From Oligoflexus sp. (GTDB taxonomy: Bacteria; Bdellovibrionota_B; Oligoflexia; Oligoflexales; Oligoflexaceae), in NCBI GenBank assembly GCA_014378195.1, contig JACMOC010000029.1, positions 1 through 64,000 of the forward strand: 64,000 bases of DNA. The letters are read 5' to 3'. The translations under genes were made by a program, and so were the position numbers. Position 1 is the stretch's first letter. Each line of letters begins with the position of its first letter. The notes under the pieces were generated by a model, which saw nothing but the letters and a program-made list of their open reading frames with translations, made no database searches and had not been told where the DNA came from. Shown in pieces: positions 43,927 through 52,779 of this stretch.

Positions 43927-44224
43927 TGGAGGAGTCCCCGTAAGTTACTCGTTGGTAGCTTATCGGTTGTGACTTTGATTGCATGAATCACAAGTAATAA
44001 TAAATTATATAATAGAAACAATATGTTACTAATTACTGTGCGCAAAAAATTGGCTTACTCTGTCCATTCATGGTCATGACGTTGCCATAGCCATTGGGTA
44101 TTTAACCTCAGCATTGGCAGCTCAGGTTCCATGTATTCCAAGTTTTGTCTGAAAAAGTACGAAGCGTTAGGGCAATGTCGAAGTCCAAGAATGAGACCCG
44201 GAAAGAATCGCGTTAAACCTAAAC
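43927..44224. other. AT-rich intergenic region, no gene seen
   Basis: About 300 bases between the broken lectin gene and the fabD stop. A very AT-rich part at 43997-44033 contains ATAATAAATTATATAATAG and could include a promoter for the lectin locus. I see no coding frame or RNA gene. Confidence 0.5.
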
Positions 44225-45151
44225 TCAACTTTTTAGAGCCTTCAAAGCTTCCCCGATATCATCGGTAGAAATCACTTCAAAACCCTCTTTCGGCAGTATC
44301 CGCTTCACAAGTCCTTGCAACACTTTGCCAGGACCAAACTCAACAAAACGCGTTAAGCCGAGCTCTTGCGCCTGCTGAATGGATTGGATCCAGCGGACAG
44401 GACCATCGATTTGCTCGACGAGATAACGCGCACTATAAGTTGTTACATCAAACGCGGTGATGTTCGGGATGATGTGATTGTCGTTAGCATGAAAGGACGT
44501 CTGCGTAAGGAGAGGTTCCATATAATTACGCGCAGCATGCATGAGACTCGAGTGAAACGGAGCGCTCACTGGTAGTTCGATGCAGCGGGCACCCAGAGTC
44601 GAGGCTTCGGCACAGAGAGCTTTTACAGCTTCTTTGTGGCCGGCAATGACGAGCTGGCCTTCGCTGTTATAGTTGGCGAGCTCGACACTCAAAACGCCTT
44701 CTGAGTGTTTCAGGCAAAGCGCTTCCAACTGTTCTGTCGACATTTTCATAATCGCAGCCATAGAGCCTAGGCCCGGAGGGACGGCTCTTTGCATGGCTTC
44801 GCCACGTTGTTTTACGAGGAAGGCAGCGCGTGCAAGGTCGAGCTTACCGGCAGCAACAAGTGCCGAATATTCACCGAGGCTATGGCCTGCAAAGTGAGTA
44901 ATATTCAGCCCAAGCTCATCACGAAGGATGTGCCAGTAGGCGACGCTTACAGTGAGCAAACAGGGTTGTGTATTAGCGGTAAGCTTGAGTTCGTCCTCAG
45001 GACCTTCAAGGCATAACCGGCGAATGGCAACTCCAGAAGCATCCTCTGCTTCTTCAAATATTGCATTCGCCTTGGGGAAAGCTTTGAGAAGCTTCTGCCC
45101 CATGCCCACATACTGGCTTCCTTGCCCAGGGAACATGGCTAGCGTTTGCAT
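44225..45151 (-). CDS. fabD: Malonyl-CoA:ACP transacylase FabD
   Basis: FabD loads malonyl groups onto acyl carrier protein for fatty-acid elongation. The 308-residue protein has the N-terminal FPGQGSQYVGMG motif, the nucleophile Ser91 in GHSLGEYSAL, the Arg in VKQRGEAMQRA and the catalytic His in SAPFHSSLM. It lies 4 bases after rpmF. In many bacteria plsX and fabH sit between rpmF and fabD; here they are missing. Confidence 0.97.
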   Translation of the reverse strand: MQTLAMFPGQGSQYVGMGQKLLKAFPKANAIFEEAEDASGVAIRRLCLEGPEDELKLTANTQPCLLTVSVAYWHILRDELGLNITHFAGHSLGEYSALVAAGKLDLARAAFLVKQRGEAMQRAVPPGLGSMAAIMKMSTEQLEALCLKHSEGVLSVELANYNSEGQLVIAGHKEAVKALCAEASTLGARCIELPVSAPFHSSLMHAARNYMEPLLTQTSFHANDNHIIPNITAFDVTTYSARYLVEQIDGPVRWIQSIQQAQELGLTRFVEFGPGKVLQGLVKRILPKEGFEVISTDDIGEALKALKS

Positions 45152-45155
45152 CGAA

Positions 45156-45374
45156 TTATTCTCCGCCTGTCGCGAATCCTGCTTCTGATTTATTCATGTT
45201 TTTTGGTTCAAGCCATTGTTTGCCGCGGTAGTGGCCGCAAGCATCACAAATTGCATGAGGGTGTTTAACTGTGCTGCAGTTTGAACAAACCGAAAGTCCG
45301 CCCAACTTGATAGCATGGTGAGAACGGCGTTTGTCACGTTTGGAGGCTGACGTGCGTCTCTTTGGTACTGGCAT
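45156..45374 (-). CDS. rpmF: 50S ribosomal protein L32
   Basis: A 72-residue L32 with the family start MPVPKRRTSASKRDKRRSHH and a zinc-ribbon of two CxxC pairs (CSNC and CDAC). ATG 45374 is chosen because MPVPKRR is the invariant start. It is followed by fabD four bases on. YceD, normally encoded directly upstream of rpmF, is on the other strand 1.8 kb away. Confidence 0.97.
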   Translation of the reverse strand: MPVPKRRTSASKRDKRRSHHAIKLGGLSVCSNCSTVKHPHAICDACGHYRGKQWLEPKNMNKSEAGFATGGE

Positions 45375-45481
45375 ATGAATACTCCTTATCATCGCGCGGC
45401 GATGTTACGTTCCCTTTAAGAACCTACCCTATTACAGTTTCGGATTCCCGGGGTCAAGAACGAAGAGAATGGCTAGTTTAG

Positions 45482-47041
45482 TTATCGAACGTCTTGAATA
45501 AAGATGGTGAGTTCGCCTGATTCTTTACGGGTATTTCCTGTCAAAAAGACACCGTTACTCGATTTTTTGAGAGCATCGTAGTAGGCCGTTTTGAAGAATA
45601 CCGCTTTAATCGTCGCGCCGGAGGCATCGCGAAGCGTGAGGGTGCACTTGGTGGGGCAGCTTTCGAGAGCCGCAGGGGAATAACTCAAAGGACCGATAGT
45701 CTGAATGCCCCGGGTACCTGATGAGAGGGCACGTCCTATAGGACTATCCTTTTCGGCCTTTTTCGAAGGCGCAGCAGGAGCCTGAGGCTGAGTTTTGATC
45801 GGAGCTGTTTTCGCCACCGATTTAGCGGTTGGCATGGGAGCTGACGCAGGTGCGGTTGCAGGCGGTAATGGCTGCGGCTGAGGCGTATTCTGCGCCTGTT
45901 GATTATTGGCTTTTTTGCCTTGTTTTAGAGGTGTTTTGAGCTTTTCGCGCGGCGCTTCTGCAAGGGGAGGAGCCAGTTTTTTCGGAGCCGACGCAGGGGC
46001 TGGTTGAGCGTGAGATTTCCTGGATGAACGAGAGCCCTGGGGATCACCGTCATCCCCATCGTCAGAGGCTTCATGAGACTGCGTTTTCTGAAGAAGTTTG
46101 GGATGATTATTGCCGCGGCGTCCTGATTCGGAACGTTCAGCGGCAACATCTTCCTTGTCGCGCGCATCGTTTTTCCTGGAAGAGCGTGTCGCTTCAAAGA
46201 TGATAAATATCAGGGCGCCGAGTACCAGGCCGATTGAGCCGATAACCATATAAGTCTTGTTTTTACGATCCTGCGCGATTTTCTGTGCACTCGCTGCCCG
46301 GGCCAGTTCGTTCAGGACTTTGGAAGAAGGGCTGCTGACTTTTTGATTCAGCTTGCCGTCGTCGGTGAGTTCTTTGAGGCGATCTTCCGAGTAACTCGAG
46401 ATGAATTGCGCCACAGGAATGGAACGAGTGCCGCCGATGCGCTGCACTTTCACCTTTTGGTTCAACATATTGCGGTTGAAGAGTGATTGAATTTCAATTG
46501 CACTCAAAGGCCCAAGGATTTTGCTTTTATCGATCAAATAGTAGCGTTTTTGCGTCGCTTTCCCATCTTTAAAATCAGTGTCATCCGCCGGGCCCTTGAG
46601 ATTGAGCATCGAGTGTTCGCTGCGCCATGAGGCTGAGGCAACGGGGGCCGCTTGAGTCGGCTGAGCATTGGTCCGCGGTTGCGAAGGATCACGCTGTCGG
46701 GAAATAGGGTCGACGAGTTTGATCGCCTGCTGCTGAGGCGGCATGGCCTGAGCTGAGGGCTGATATTGGCCCTGCTGACGCGCTTTCTGAGCTGCTCCCG
46801 CGCCATAAGCCTGATTTGCCATCGGGGGCAACTGCTGGATCGCCGTAAACTCTTGGTCTTCTTCGGATGTTTCTTTGAATATCTCGTCGACTTCAATCAG
46901 ATCTTCCCGAATGTTCGAGCCTTCGGCTGACACCTTGTCAAAGGGATCCAGAGTCCCTTTACGCAACGCTTCCCGAATCTCCTTGGCCGTTTTGAGGCCG
47001 AGATTTTCGTTGCCATGATGTACATTCCAGCGCTTGGCCAT
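45482..47041 (-). CDS. Membrane protein with GYF-like domains and Pro/Ala-rich periplasmic region
   Basis: A 519-residue protein of unknown function. Residues 1-55 (KRWNVHHGNENLGLKTAKEI) and about 165-215 (KRYYLIDKSKILGPLSAIEI, then QSLFNRNML) both look like GYF_2 domains, which usually bind peptide ligands. A Gln/Pro-rich linker separates them. One membrane helix lies at about 263-283 (TYMVIGSIGLVLGALIFIIF). A long Lys/Ala/Pro linker follows, then a C-terminal domain with Cys pair CPTKC and a beta-rich end. The likely topology is cytoplasmic N-terminus and periplasmic C-terminus. It is divergent from yceD. Confidence 0.65.
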   Translation of the reverse strand: MAKRWNVHHGNENLGLKTAKEIREALRKGTLDPFDKVSAEGSNIREDLIEVDEIFKETSEEDQEFTAIQQLPPMANQAYGAGAAQKARQQGQYQPSAQAMPPQQQAIKLVDPISRQRDPSQPRTNAQPTQAAPVASASWRSEHSMLNLKGPADDTDFKDGKATQKRYYLIDKSKILGPLSAIEIQSLFNRNMLNQKVKVQRIGGTRSIPVAQFISSYSEDRLKELTDDGKLNQKVSSPSSKVLNELARAASAQKIAQDRKNKTYMVIGSIGLVLGALIFIIFEATRSSRKNDARDKEDVAAERSESGRRGNNHPKLLQKTQSHEASDDGDDGDPQGSRSSRKSHAQPAPASAPKKLAPPLAEAPREKLKTPLKQGKKANNQQAQNTPQPQPLPPATAPASAPMPTAKSVAKTAPIKTQPQAPAAPSKKAEKDSPIGRALSSGTRGIQTIGPLSYSPAALESCPTKCTLTLRDASGATIKAVFFKTAYYDALKKSSNGVFLTGNTRKESGELTIFIQDVR

Positions 47042-47222
47042 GAGACTATTGGTCCCCGTCCTTAAAATGATCGCTTTGGCTCGCTCCTGTTTTCGGAGCG
47101 CTTGCTAAAAAGTGTAACGATTTATTGCAAGCTATTGTTTTGGATGGATATTTTTGGCAGTTAGGGGCAAAGAGGCCAGTATTCAGTAAGACTTGCAAGA
47201 CATTACGACCAGGAGTAGAAGG

Positions 47223-47825
47223 ATGGGGTCTGTCGTAATGAGTATCGGAGTGACGATGAAAGTCCTAGTAAAAGACATGCGCGAACCTAAAGTCATAAAC
47301 ATTCAGGGTACCGAACCCTGGCTCAACGAAATATATGCGAGTTTTCTCGGCAGCGAAGGTTTTGGACTTAAAGGCCAGGTGACAGTGACCCCCGAAGATT
47401 ACGGTCTTTACACGGTCGAAGGCAAAATAGAATACGTTCCGCTGGTCGGCTGTAGCCGCTGCGATCGTGAAATACCGTGGCCGATCAACCGGGCTATCAG
47501 CGTCCGATTTATCGACCGTGTCGCGGCCGAATCCAGTTTCGAAATCGAAGGCGAGGTAGGCGACGAAATGATCGAGCGTGATCTCGTTTCCGAAGACCTC
47601 GATACATACTATCTTGAACCAAGTGGTGAGCTTGACGTTGAAATGGTCATAAACGACATCGTTCAGACAGCACTGCCGACACGCTTGATCCTCACGGACA
47701 AAAACGGCAAGTCTTGTCTTGTCTGTCACGAAAACATTGACACGCCTATCGTCTATAAGGACTCGGCTGACGCTGACATGAATCCATTTGCGGCTCTTAA
47801 AAATTTGAAATTGCCTGACGCTTGA
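47223..47825 (+). CDS. yceD: YceD/DUF177 family protein
   Basis: A 200-residue DUF177 protein. The family core is visible as LKGQVTVTPEDYGLYTVEGK, VGCSRCDREIPWPI with a CxxC, and a second CxxC in KSCLVCHENI. YceD has been linked to 23S rRNA accumulation and ribosome assembly and is normally next to rpmF. Here rpmF is on the opposite strand. ATG 47223 is favoured by AGGAG seven bases upstream; later ATGs at 47238 and 47256 are possible. It precedes the rpsB leader. Confidence 0.82.
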   Translation: MGSVVMSIGVTMKVLVKDMREPKVINIQGTEPWLNEIYASFLGSEGFGLKGQVTVTPEDYGLYTVEGKIEYVPLVGCSRCDREIPWPINRAISVRFIDRVAAESSFEIEGEVGDEMIERDLVSEDLDTYYLEPSGELDVEMVINDIVQTALPTRLILTDKNGKSCLVCHENIDTPIVYKDSADADMNPFAALKNLKLPDA

Positions 47826-47999
47826 TCTAATTTACTTGTTCTCAAAGTCTTTCGGCGATAAAGTCCTGTGGCTTTTTCGGAAGCTTTATCTATTAAACAG
47901 AGAGCAGGGAACGAAGGTCAGCCCTTGGCTGTCAGTCAAATGAAGTCTCACGATGCCATTTGCACCCGCTCTCGACGTCCAACCTTCAAGGGGTTTTTA
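47826..47999 (+). promoter_or_regulatory. rpsB upstream leader region
   Basis: 174 bases between yceD and rpsB. Many bacteria have an autoregulatory S2-binding leader here, but I cannot draw a convincing structure by eye. The ribosome binding site is CAAGGGG before ATG 48000. An in-frame extension of the S2 frame to 47868 exists but does not match the S2 start. Confidence 0.35.
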
Positions 48000-48797
48000 A
48001 TGTCTGTTACCGTCAACATGAAGCAGTTACTCGAAGCCGGTGTCCACTACGGTCACCAAACACGCCGTTGGAACCCAAAAATGGGTCCCTACATTTTCGG
48101 TCAACGTAACGGTATCCACATCATCGATCTCCAAAAGACCGTTAAGATGTTCCAGAGAGCGACTGACTTCCTCGAAGCAACTACAGCTAAAGGCGGCCAC
48201 GTTCTTTTCGTTGGCACAAAACGCCTCGCTCGCGACCTCGTTCAAGACGAAGCGCGCCGCACGGGTCAGTTTTTTATCAACCACCGTTGGTTGGGTGGAA
48301 CTCTCACCAACTTCCAAACCATTCGTCAATCGATTCACCGTTTGCGTAAAATCGAAAAAATGGCCAATGACGGAACTTTCTTGAAACTCACGAAAAAAGA
48401 AGTTCTGAACCTAACGCGCGAACGCGAAAAACTTGATCTCGTCCTTGGCGGAATCAAAGATATGCCAGGTCTACCTTCAGCGATTTTCATCGTTGATGCG
48501 CACAAAGAAACCATCGCTATCCTCGAAGCCAAACGCCTTGGGATTCCGATCGTTGCTATCGCTGATACCAACGCTGACCCGACAATGATCGATTACCCAA
48601 TCCCAGGTAACGACGACAGCCTTCGTTCGCTTGAATTGTTCATCCAGACATCAGCTCAGGCTTGTGCGGAAGGCAAAATGCGCTCGAAAGGTTCACGCAG
48701 CGAGTCAGACGAAAAACCAGTCGATCGTATCATCGCAGTCAAAGAAGGCAGCTTCCGCGACGACAAAGGCAACCAGGTTGCTGTAGAAAAACGTTAA
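48000..48797 (+). CDS. rpsB: 30S ribosomal protein S2
   Basis: A 265-residue S2. Family motifs are [20 protein letters not shown] at the start, [31 protein letters not shown], and [14 protein letters not shown] with [14 protein letters not shown] 48000 fits the family start; CAAGGGG lies about six bases upstream. It heads the conserved rpsB-tsf-pyrH-frr block. A hairpin follows the stop. Confidence 0.98.
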   Translation: MSVTVNMKQLLEAGVHYGHQTRRWNPKMGPYIFGQRNGIHIIDLQKTVKMFQRATDFLEATTAKGGHVLFVGTKRLARDLVQDEARRTGQFFINHRWLGGTLTNFQTIRQSIHRLRKIEKMANDGTFLKLTKKEVLNLTREREKLDLVLGGIKDMPGLPSAIFIVDAHKETIAILEAKRLGIPIVAIADTNADPTMIDYPIPGNDDSLRSLELFIQTSAQACAEGKMRSKGSRSESDEKPVDRIIAVKEGSFRDDKGNQVAVEKR

Positions 48798-48808
48798 TTA
48801 ACTGATCG

Positions 48809-48864
48809 AGAGGCCCTAAGAATTTAATCGACCAATGTGTCTGTTTCTGGGGCCTCTTTCTTTA
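48809..48864 (+). terminator. Attenuator-like hairpin between rpsB and tsf
   Basis: Arms AGAGGCCC (48809-48816) and GGGCCTCT (48850-48857) with a 33-base loop, followed by TTCTTTATTT. It is typical of the partial terminators found between rpsB and tsf, which lower downstream expression relative to S2. The long loop makes it weaker than the terminator after tsf. Confidence 0.7.
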
Positions 48865-48922
48865 TTTATCGCTCAAGACGACCTTTATAAATTCCATCCT
48901 TTTCTGATTCAGGAGGATTCTC

Positions 48923-49819
48923 GTGACAATTACAGCAGGCATGGTTAAAGAGCTCCGCGAAAAAACCGGCGTTGGCATGATGGAGTGCAAAAAAGCACTT
49001 GAAGAGAACGCTGGCGATCTCGAAAAAGCCGTCCTTTGGTTGCGTGAACGTGGCCTCTCACGCGCAGCGAAAAAAGCTGACCGCGTTGCCGCCGAAGGTA
49101 TCGTTCAAATTGCTATTAGCCCGGATCAACACACTGGTGTCGTAGTTGAATTCAACTGCGAAACAGACTTCGTAAGCAAAAACTCCGACTTCATCAAATT
49201 CGCATCTGACGTTGCAAACCTCGCGTTGCAACAAAAAGTAAGCGACGTTGATGCCCTTAAAGTCTTGAAACTGGCTGACGGCGAAACCGTCGAAGGCCGC
49301 ATGACGACTTTGATCGCTAAACTTGGCGAAAATATGAAAGTTCGCCGTCTTGGCCTTCTTTCCACGACTAAAGGCACAGTCGCTGGCTACACCCACATGG
49401 GTGGTAAAATCGGTTCTTTGATTCTTCTTGATGGCGCTGAAGGCCAGGAAGTTCAAGACCTCGGTAAAGACATCGCTATGCACGCAGCGGCCGCTGGTCC
49501 TCGCTATTTGAAAAGCGAAGAAGTGAATGCTTCGGAAGTCGAAACGGAAAAAGAACTGGGCCGCAAAGCTCTCCTCGAGCAAGGCAAACCAGAAAATATG
49601 TGGGAAAAGATCCTTGTTGGCCAAATCAACAAGTTCTACAAAGAGATCGTTTTGATCGAGCAAGGATTTGTTAAAGATCCAGGCCAGTCGATCAAACAAG
49701 TCGTTGCCGAAAAAGGCAAAGGCGCTCAACTCACTGCATTCCATCTTTTCAAACTCGGTGAAGGCATCGAGAAGAAAACAGGAAACTTCGCTGACGAAGT
49801 TGCCGCGGTACTTGGATAA
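48923..49819 (+). CDS. tsf: Elongation factor Ts
   Basis: EF-Ts exchanges GDP for GTP on EF-Tu. The 298-residue length is normal. Motifs include VKELREKTGVGMMECKKALE near the start, GIVQIAI, VEFNCETDFVSKN and HAAAAGPRYL. It starts at GTG 48923, preceded by CAGGAGGA. It sits between rpsB and a strong terminator before pyrH. Confidence 0.98.
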   Translation: MTITAGMVKELREKTGVGMMECKKALEENAGDLEKAVLWLRERGLSRAAKKADRVAAEGIVQIAISPDQHTGVVVEFNCETDFVSKNSDFIKFASDVANLALQQKVSDVDALKVLKLADGETVEGRMTTLIAKLGENMKVRRLGLLSTTKGTVAGYTHMGGKIGSLILLDGAEGQEVQDLGKDIAMHAAAAGPRYLKSEEVNASEVETEKELGRKALLEQGKPENMWEKILVGQINKFYKEIVLIEQGFVKDPGQSIKQVVAEKGKGAQLTAFHLFKLGEGIEKKTGNFADEVAAVLG

Positions 49820-49829
49820 TTCAAAAATT

Positions 49830-49858
49830 GGCTCCGATTTAGTCGGAGCCTTTTTTTT
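49830..49858 (+). terminator. Rho-independent terminator after tsf
   Basis: A perfect 8-base stem GGCTCCGA (49830-49837) and TCGGAGCC (49843-49850) with a 5-base loop, followed by eight T. It lies 10 bases after the tsf stop and separates rpsB-tsf from pyrH-frr. Confidence 0.95.
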
Positions 49859-49978
49859 GTCCAAAATCAAGTTTTTAGAGAATTGAGCGGGTTAGGCTCG
49901 GTCTTTTGATAGAGCCTATGTATACTTTCGTGGATAAGACACGACCAACGGCAGCAGTCTTTGCGACGAGGCATTTTT

Positions 49979-50695
49979 ATGAATCAACCGAAGTACAAAA
50001 GAATCATGCTCAAGCTCTCAGGTGAGATGCTTGGCGGCGAGCGCGGGTTTGGTATTGAGGGTACAGCTCTCCAAAATGTCGCGCGCGAAATAGCGGAAGT
50101 TCAGAAAACCGGTGTTGAGATTGCTATCGTTATTGGCGGCGGCAATATTTGGCGTGGTGCGCGCGCTGCGGGTTGGGATATGGATCGCGCCAATGCCGAT
50201 TACATGGGAATGCTGGCCACGGTCATCAACAGCCTGGCGCTTCAAGGCATACTCGAAGCCAAATATAACGTTTACAGCCGTGTTATGACAGCTATCCATA
50301 TGCAAGAGCTGGCTGAGCCCTACATCCGTAGAAAAGCGATCAAGCACCTTTCGAAAGGGCGTGTCGTGATTTTCGCGGGTGGGACAGGCAACCCTTACTT
50401 CACGACGGATACAGCGGCAAGCTTGCGCGCCCGAGAAGTGAGTGCGGACGTTATCTTGAAAGCTACGAAAGTCGATGGTATTTACGATCGCGATCCGGAA
50501 AAACATCCGGATGCCGTGCAATTCAAAGAGCTGAGCTATTTCGATGTCATCTCTAAAAAATTGAATGTCATGGATGCCACGGCGATTACGATGTGTATGG
50601 AATCAGCGATTCCTATACGCGTCTTTAAACTGGACGAATCAGGAAGCGTGATGCGCGCTATTTCCAATGACCCAGTCGGCACCTTGGTCCATTAA
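49979..50695 (+). CDS. pyrH: UMP kinase
   Basis: PyrH phosphorylates UMP to UDP. The 238-residue protein is of normal size. It shows the amino-acid-kinase motifs YKRIMLKLSGEMLGG, IAIVIGGGNIWRG, the FAGGTGNPYFTTDTAASLRA segment, and KATKVDGIYDRDP. ATG 49979 fits the family start, with GAGG about nine bases upstream. It is followed by frr 39 bases later. Confidence 0.98.
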   Translation: MNQPKYKRIMLKLSGEMLGGERGFGIEGTALQNVAREIAEVQKTGVEIAIVIGGGNIWRGARAAGWDMDRANADYMGMLATVINSLALQGILEAKYNVYSRVMTAIHMQELAEPYIRRKAIKHLSKGRVVIFAGGTGNPYFTTDTAASLRAREVSADVILKATKVDGIYDRDPEKHPDAVQFKELSYFDVISKKLNVMDATAITMCMESAIPIRVFKLDESGSVMRAISNDPVGTLVH

Positions 50696-50734
50696 GAGCT
50701 GCTCAAGAGTAAGAGTCGAAGAAGAGGGATATAT

Positions 50735-51289
50735 ATGACTGCGCTAATCAATAAATGCAAAGATGAGATGAACACGCGGATCGCTGGCTTTGACAAGGAT
50801 CTCACGAAGATCCGCACGGGCCGTGCCTCCATCAGTATTCTCGACAACGTTAAGGTCGATTATTACGGGAATCCAAGCCCTCTGAATCAGGTTGCGACTT
50901 TGTCCACCCCTGATGCTCGTACGATCCTGATCTCTCCTTTCGAGAAAAAACTGATTCAGGAGATCGAGCGTGCGATCATGAAGGCCGACCTTGGCCTCCA
51001 GCCGAACTCCGATGGTGTCGTGGTTCGGGTTCCGATTCCTCAGCTCAACGAAGAGCGCCGCCGGGATATCGTAAAACAGCTGAAAAAAATGGGTGAAGAC
51101 GCAAAGGTCTCCATTCGCCATATTCGCCGTGATATCAATGAGGAAGTGAAGAAGGAGGAAAAGGACAAAGTTGTCACCGAAGACGAAAGTAAACGTATGC
51201 AGGATGAGGTTCAAAAACTCACCGATTCGTTTATCAAAGTCCTCGATGACAAGATGGCGAAAAAAGAAAAAGAAGTGATGACTGTATAA
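50735..51289 (+). CDS. frr: Ribosome recycling factor
   Basis: Frr splits post-termination ribosomes with EF-G. The 184-residue length is normal. Motifs are LTKIRTGRASISILDNVKVD, YYGNPSPLNQVATLSTPDAR, PNSDGVVVRVPIPQLNEERR and the C-terminal helix ending. AGAGGGA precedes the ATG. It ends the ribosomal block; the usual next genes (uppS, cdsA) are not in the window. Confidence 0.98.
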   Translation: MTALINKCKDEMNTRIAGFDKDLTKIRTGRASISILDNVKVDYYGNPSPLNQVATLSTPDARTILISPFEKKLIQEIERAIMKADLGLQPNSDGVVVRVPIPQLNEERRRDIVKQLKKMGEDAKVSIRHIRRDINEEVKKEEKDKVVTEDESKRMQDEVQKLTDSFIKVLDDKMAKKEKEVMTV

Positions 51290-51301
51290 TGATGCCGGCG
51301 T

Positions 51302-52447
51302 TTAGAGTTCTTTTGAGGGCGCGTTGAGAGGTACGAGTTTTCGTTTCTTGATGCGTTCTACGAGAGTCGTTCGGTTCAAACCAAGCAGCTTAGCCGCTTG
51401 GTTTTTATTATTTCCGGTACGCTCGAGTGCTTGCATGATCAAAGTGTTCTCAAGCTGCTCGATGTAAGACTCAAGGTTCAAGCCTTCCAATGGAAGGAGT
51501 TCCACGACGCTGGCATCAGGCGCTATTCCCGGTGTTTCAGCGAAGAAATAGGGCGCTTCGACTTGTTTTGCGGTTGCGCCGGCTTTTGAGTTCTTGATTT
51601 CGACCGGGAGTGCCGAGAGATCGATCTCACCGCCGCCGCTCATGACCACAAGACGCTCGATCAGGTTGATCAATTCGCGAACGTTCCCTGGCCAGTTATA
51701 ACGATCGAGAGTCTGGTAGACATCGCCGTTAAAATAGCAAGGGTTGAGGATGGAATGGGTTTGGTTAAACACATTCAATGTATGGTCAAGCAGGAGCCTG
51801 ACGTCGCCTTTGCGTTCCCTCAAGGGAGGCAAGACGATAGGCAAAACGTTTAGGCGATAATAAAGGTCGCTTCTAAACTTCTGTTTGCCTACGGCTTCAT
51901 CCAGATCGACGTTCGTTGCTGTGATTATACGCACATCAGCGAAGCGCGGTTCTGTTGACCCGATAGGCACATATTGTTTTTCTTGGAGGACACGGAGGAG
52001 CTTGGCCTGTAGATTGATCGGCATGTCCCCGATTTCATCAAGGAAAAGCGTACCGCCATGAGCCTTCTCGAAGTATCCCTGACGAGCTTTGTCCGCGCCG
52101 GTGAATGCGCCTTTAACGTGCCCGAAGAGTTCAGCTTCCAGAAGCGATTCCGGAATAGCCGAACAGTTGAGCGAAACAAGATGTTTACCTGCGCGATTGG
52201 ACATTCGATGCAGAGCTTTGGCTATAAGCTCTTTGCCCGTTCCGCTTTCACCGCGGATAAGGACTGGGGCATCGGATCGAGCGATTTTTCCAACGGTCTG
52301 GAGAACGGCTTCCATAGCCTCGCTCTTACCAACGATTTCGCTAAAGACCTGACGCAAGGAACCTCCCGCAAACAATGAAGTGCGTTCCATTCCGGATGGA
52401 TCAAGGTCAGATGTCAGGCTGCCGTCAAAGACATTGCGCTGATTCAT
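51302..52447 (-). CDS. Sigma-54-dependent activator without N-terminal sensor domain
   Basis: A 381-residue bacterial enhancer-binding protein. The AAA+ domain (from about residue 38) has Walker A GESGTGKE, the sigma-54 contact loop GAFTGA, Walker B TLFLDEIGDM, and the WPGNVREL motif. The C-terminus is a Fis-type helix-turn-helix (NKNQAAKLLGLNRTTLVERI). The first 35 residues carry no receiver, GAF or PAS domain, so it must be controlled by abundance, a partner protein or be constitutive. It converges on frr. Confidence 0.95.
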   Translation of the reverse strand: MNQRNVFDGSLTSDLDPSGMERTSLFAGGSLRQVFSEIVGKSEAMEAVLQTVGKIARSDAPVLIRGESGTGKELIAKALHRMSNRAGKHLVSLNCSAIPESLLEAELFGHVKGAFTGADKARQGYFEKAHGGTLFLDEIGDMPINLQAKLLRVLQEKQYVPIGSTEPRFADVRIITATNVDLDEAVGKQKFRSDLYYRLNVLPIVLPPLRERKGDVRLLLDHTLNVFNQTHSILNPCYFNGDVYQTLDRYNWPGNVRELINLIERLVVMSGGGEIDLSALPVEIKNSKAGATAKQVEAPYFFAETPGIAPDASVVELLPLEGLNLESYIEQLENTLIMQALERTGNNKNQAAKLLGLNRTTLVERIKKRKLVPLNAPSKEL

Positions 52448-52779
52448 GGAGAAGTCGTTGCCTCCTCAGTTCTCTATTAGACGGGGTGTCTTCAGAGCGG
52501 ATTTCTGGATGCTTGGAGAAACTCTATGCTGAAGGATCTGGGGCAAAAGCCTCTTTACGATGGCTGCCTTCCGGTCCTGAAACACTGATTGCTCGGGGTC
52601 TTCATAAATTATCTTAACAGACGCTTAAGAGAGTCCGCAAGGGACCCCGCCTTTATGGAAGGTTCAGAAAGTCTCTCGTAAAGACGTATCTAGCGGATGG
52701 CGCCACGTTTTTTGCTGAGTTTTTTAGAGTCGAAGCGCATAATTTTATGTTCTTCTCAAGTTAAACAAGGAGGGCATTC
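52448..52779. other. Intergenic region between divergent genes
   Basis: 332 bases separate the sigma-54 activator and the glycosyltransferase operon and should hold both promoters. AAGGAGG at 52767-52773 is the ribosome binding site of the glycosyltransferase. I looked for a -24/-12 element (TGGCAC-N5-TTGC) and found only a poorly spaced near-match around 52700, which I do not accept. Confidence 0.45.

Noticed and set aside
52700-52725. TGGCGCC...TTGCT near-match to a -24/-12 promoter upstream of the glycosyltransferase
   Set aside because: GG to GC distance is three bases too long.
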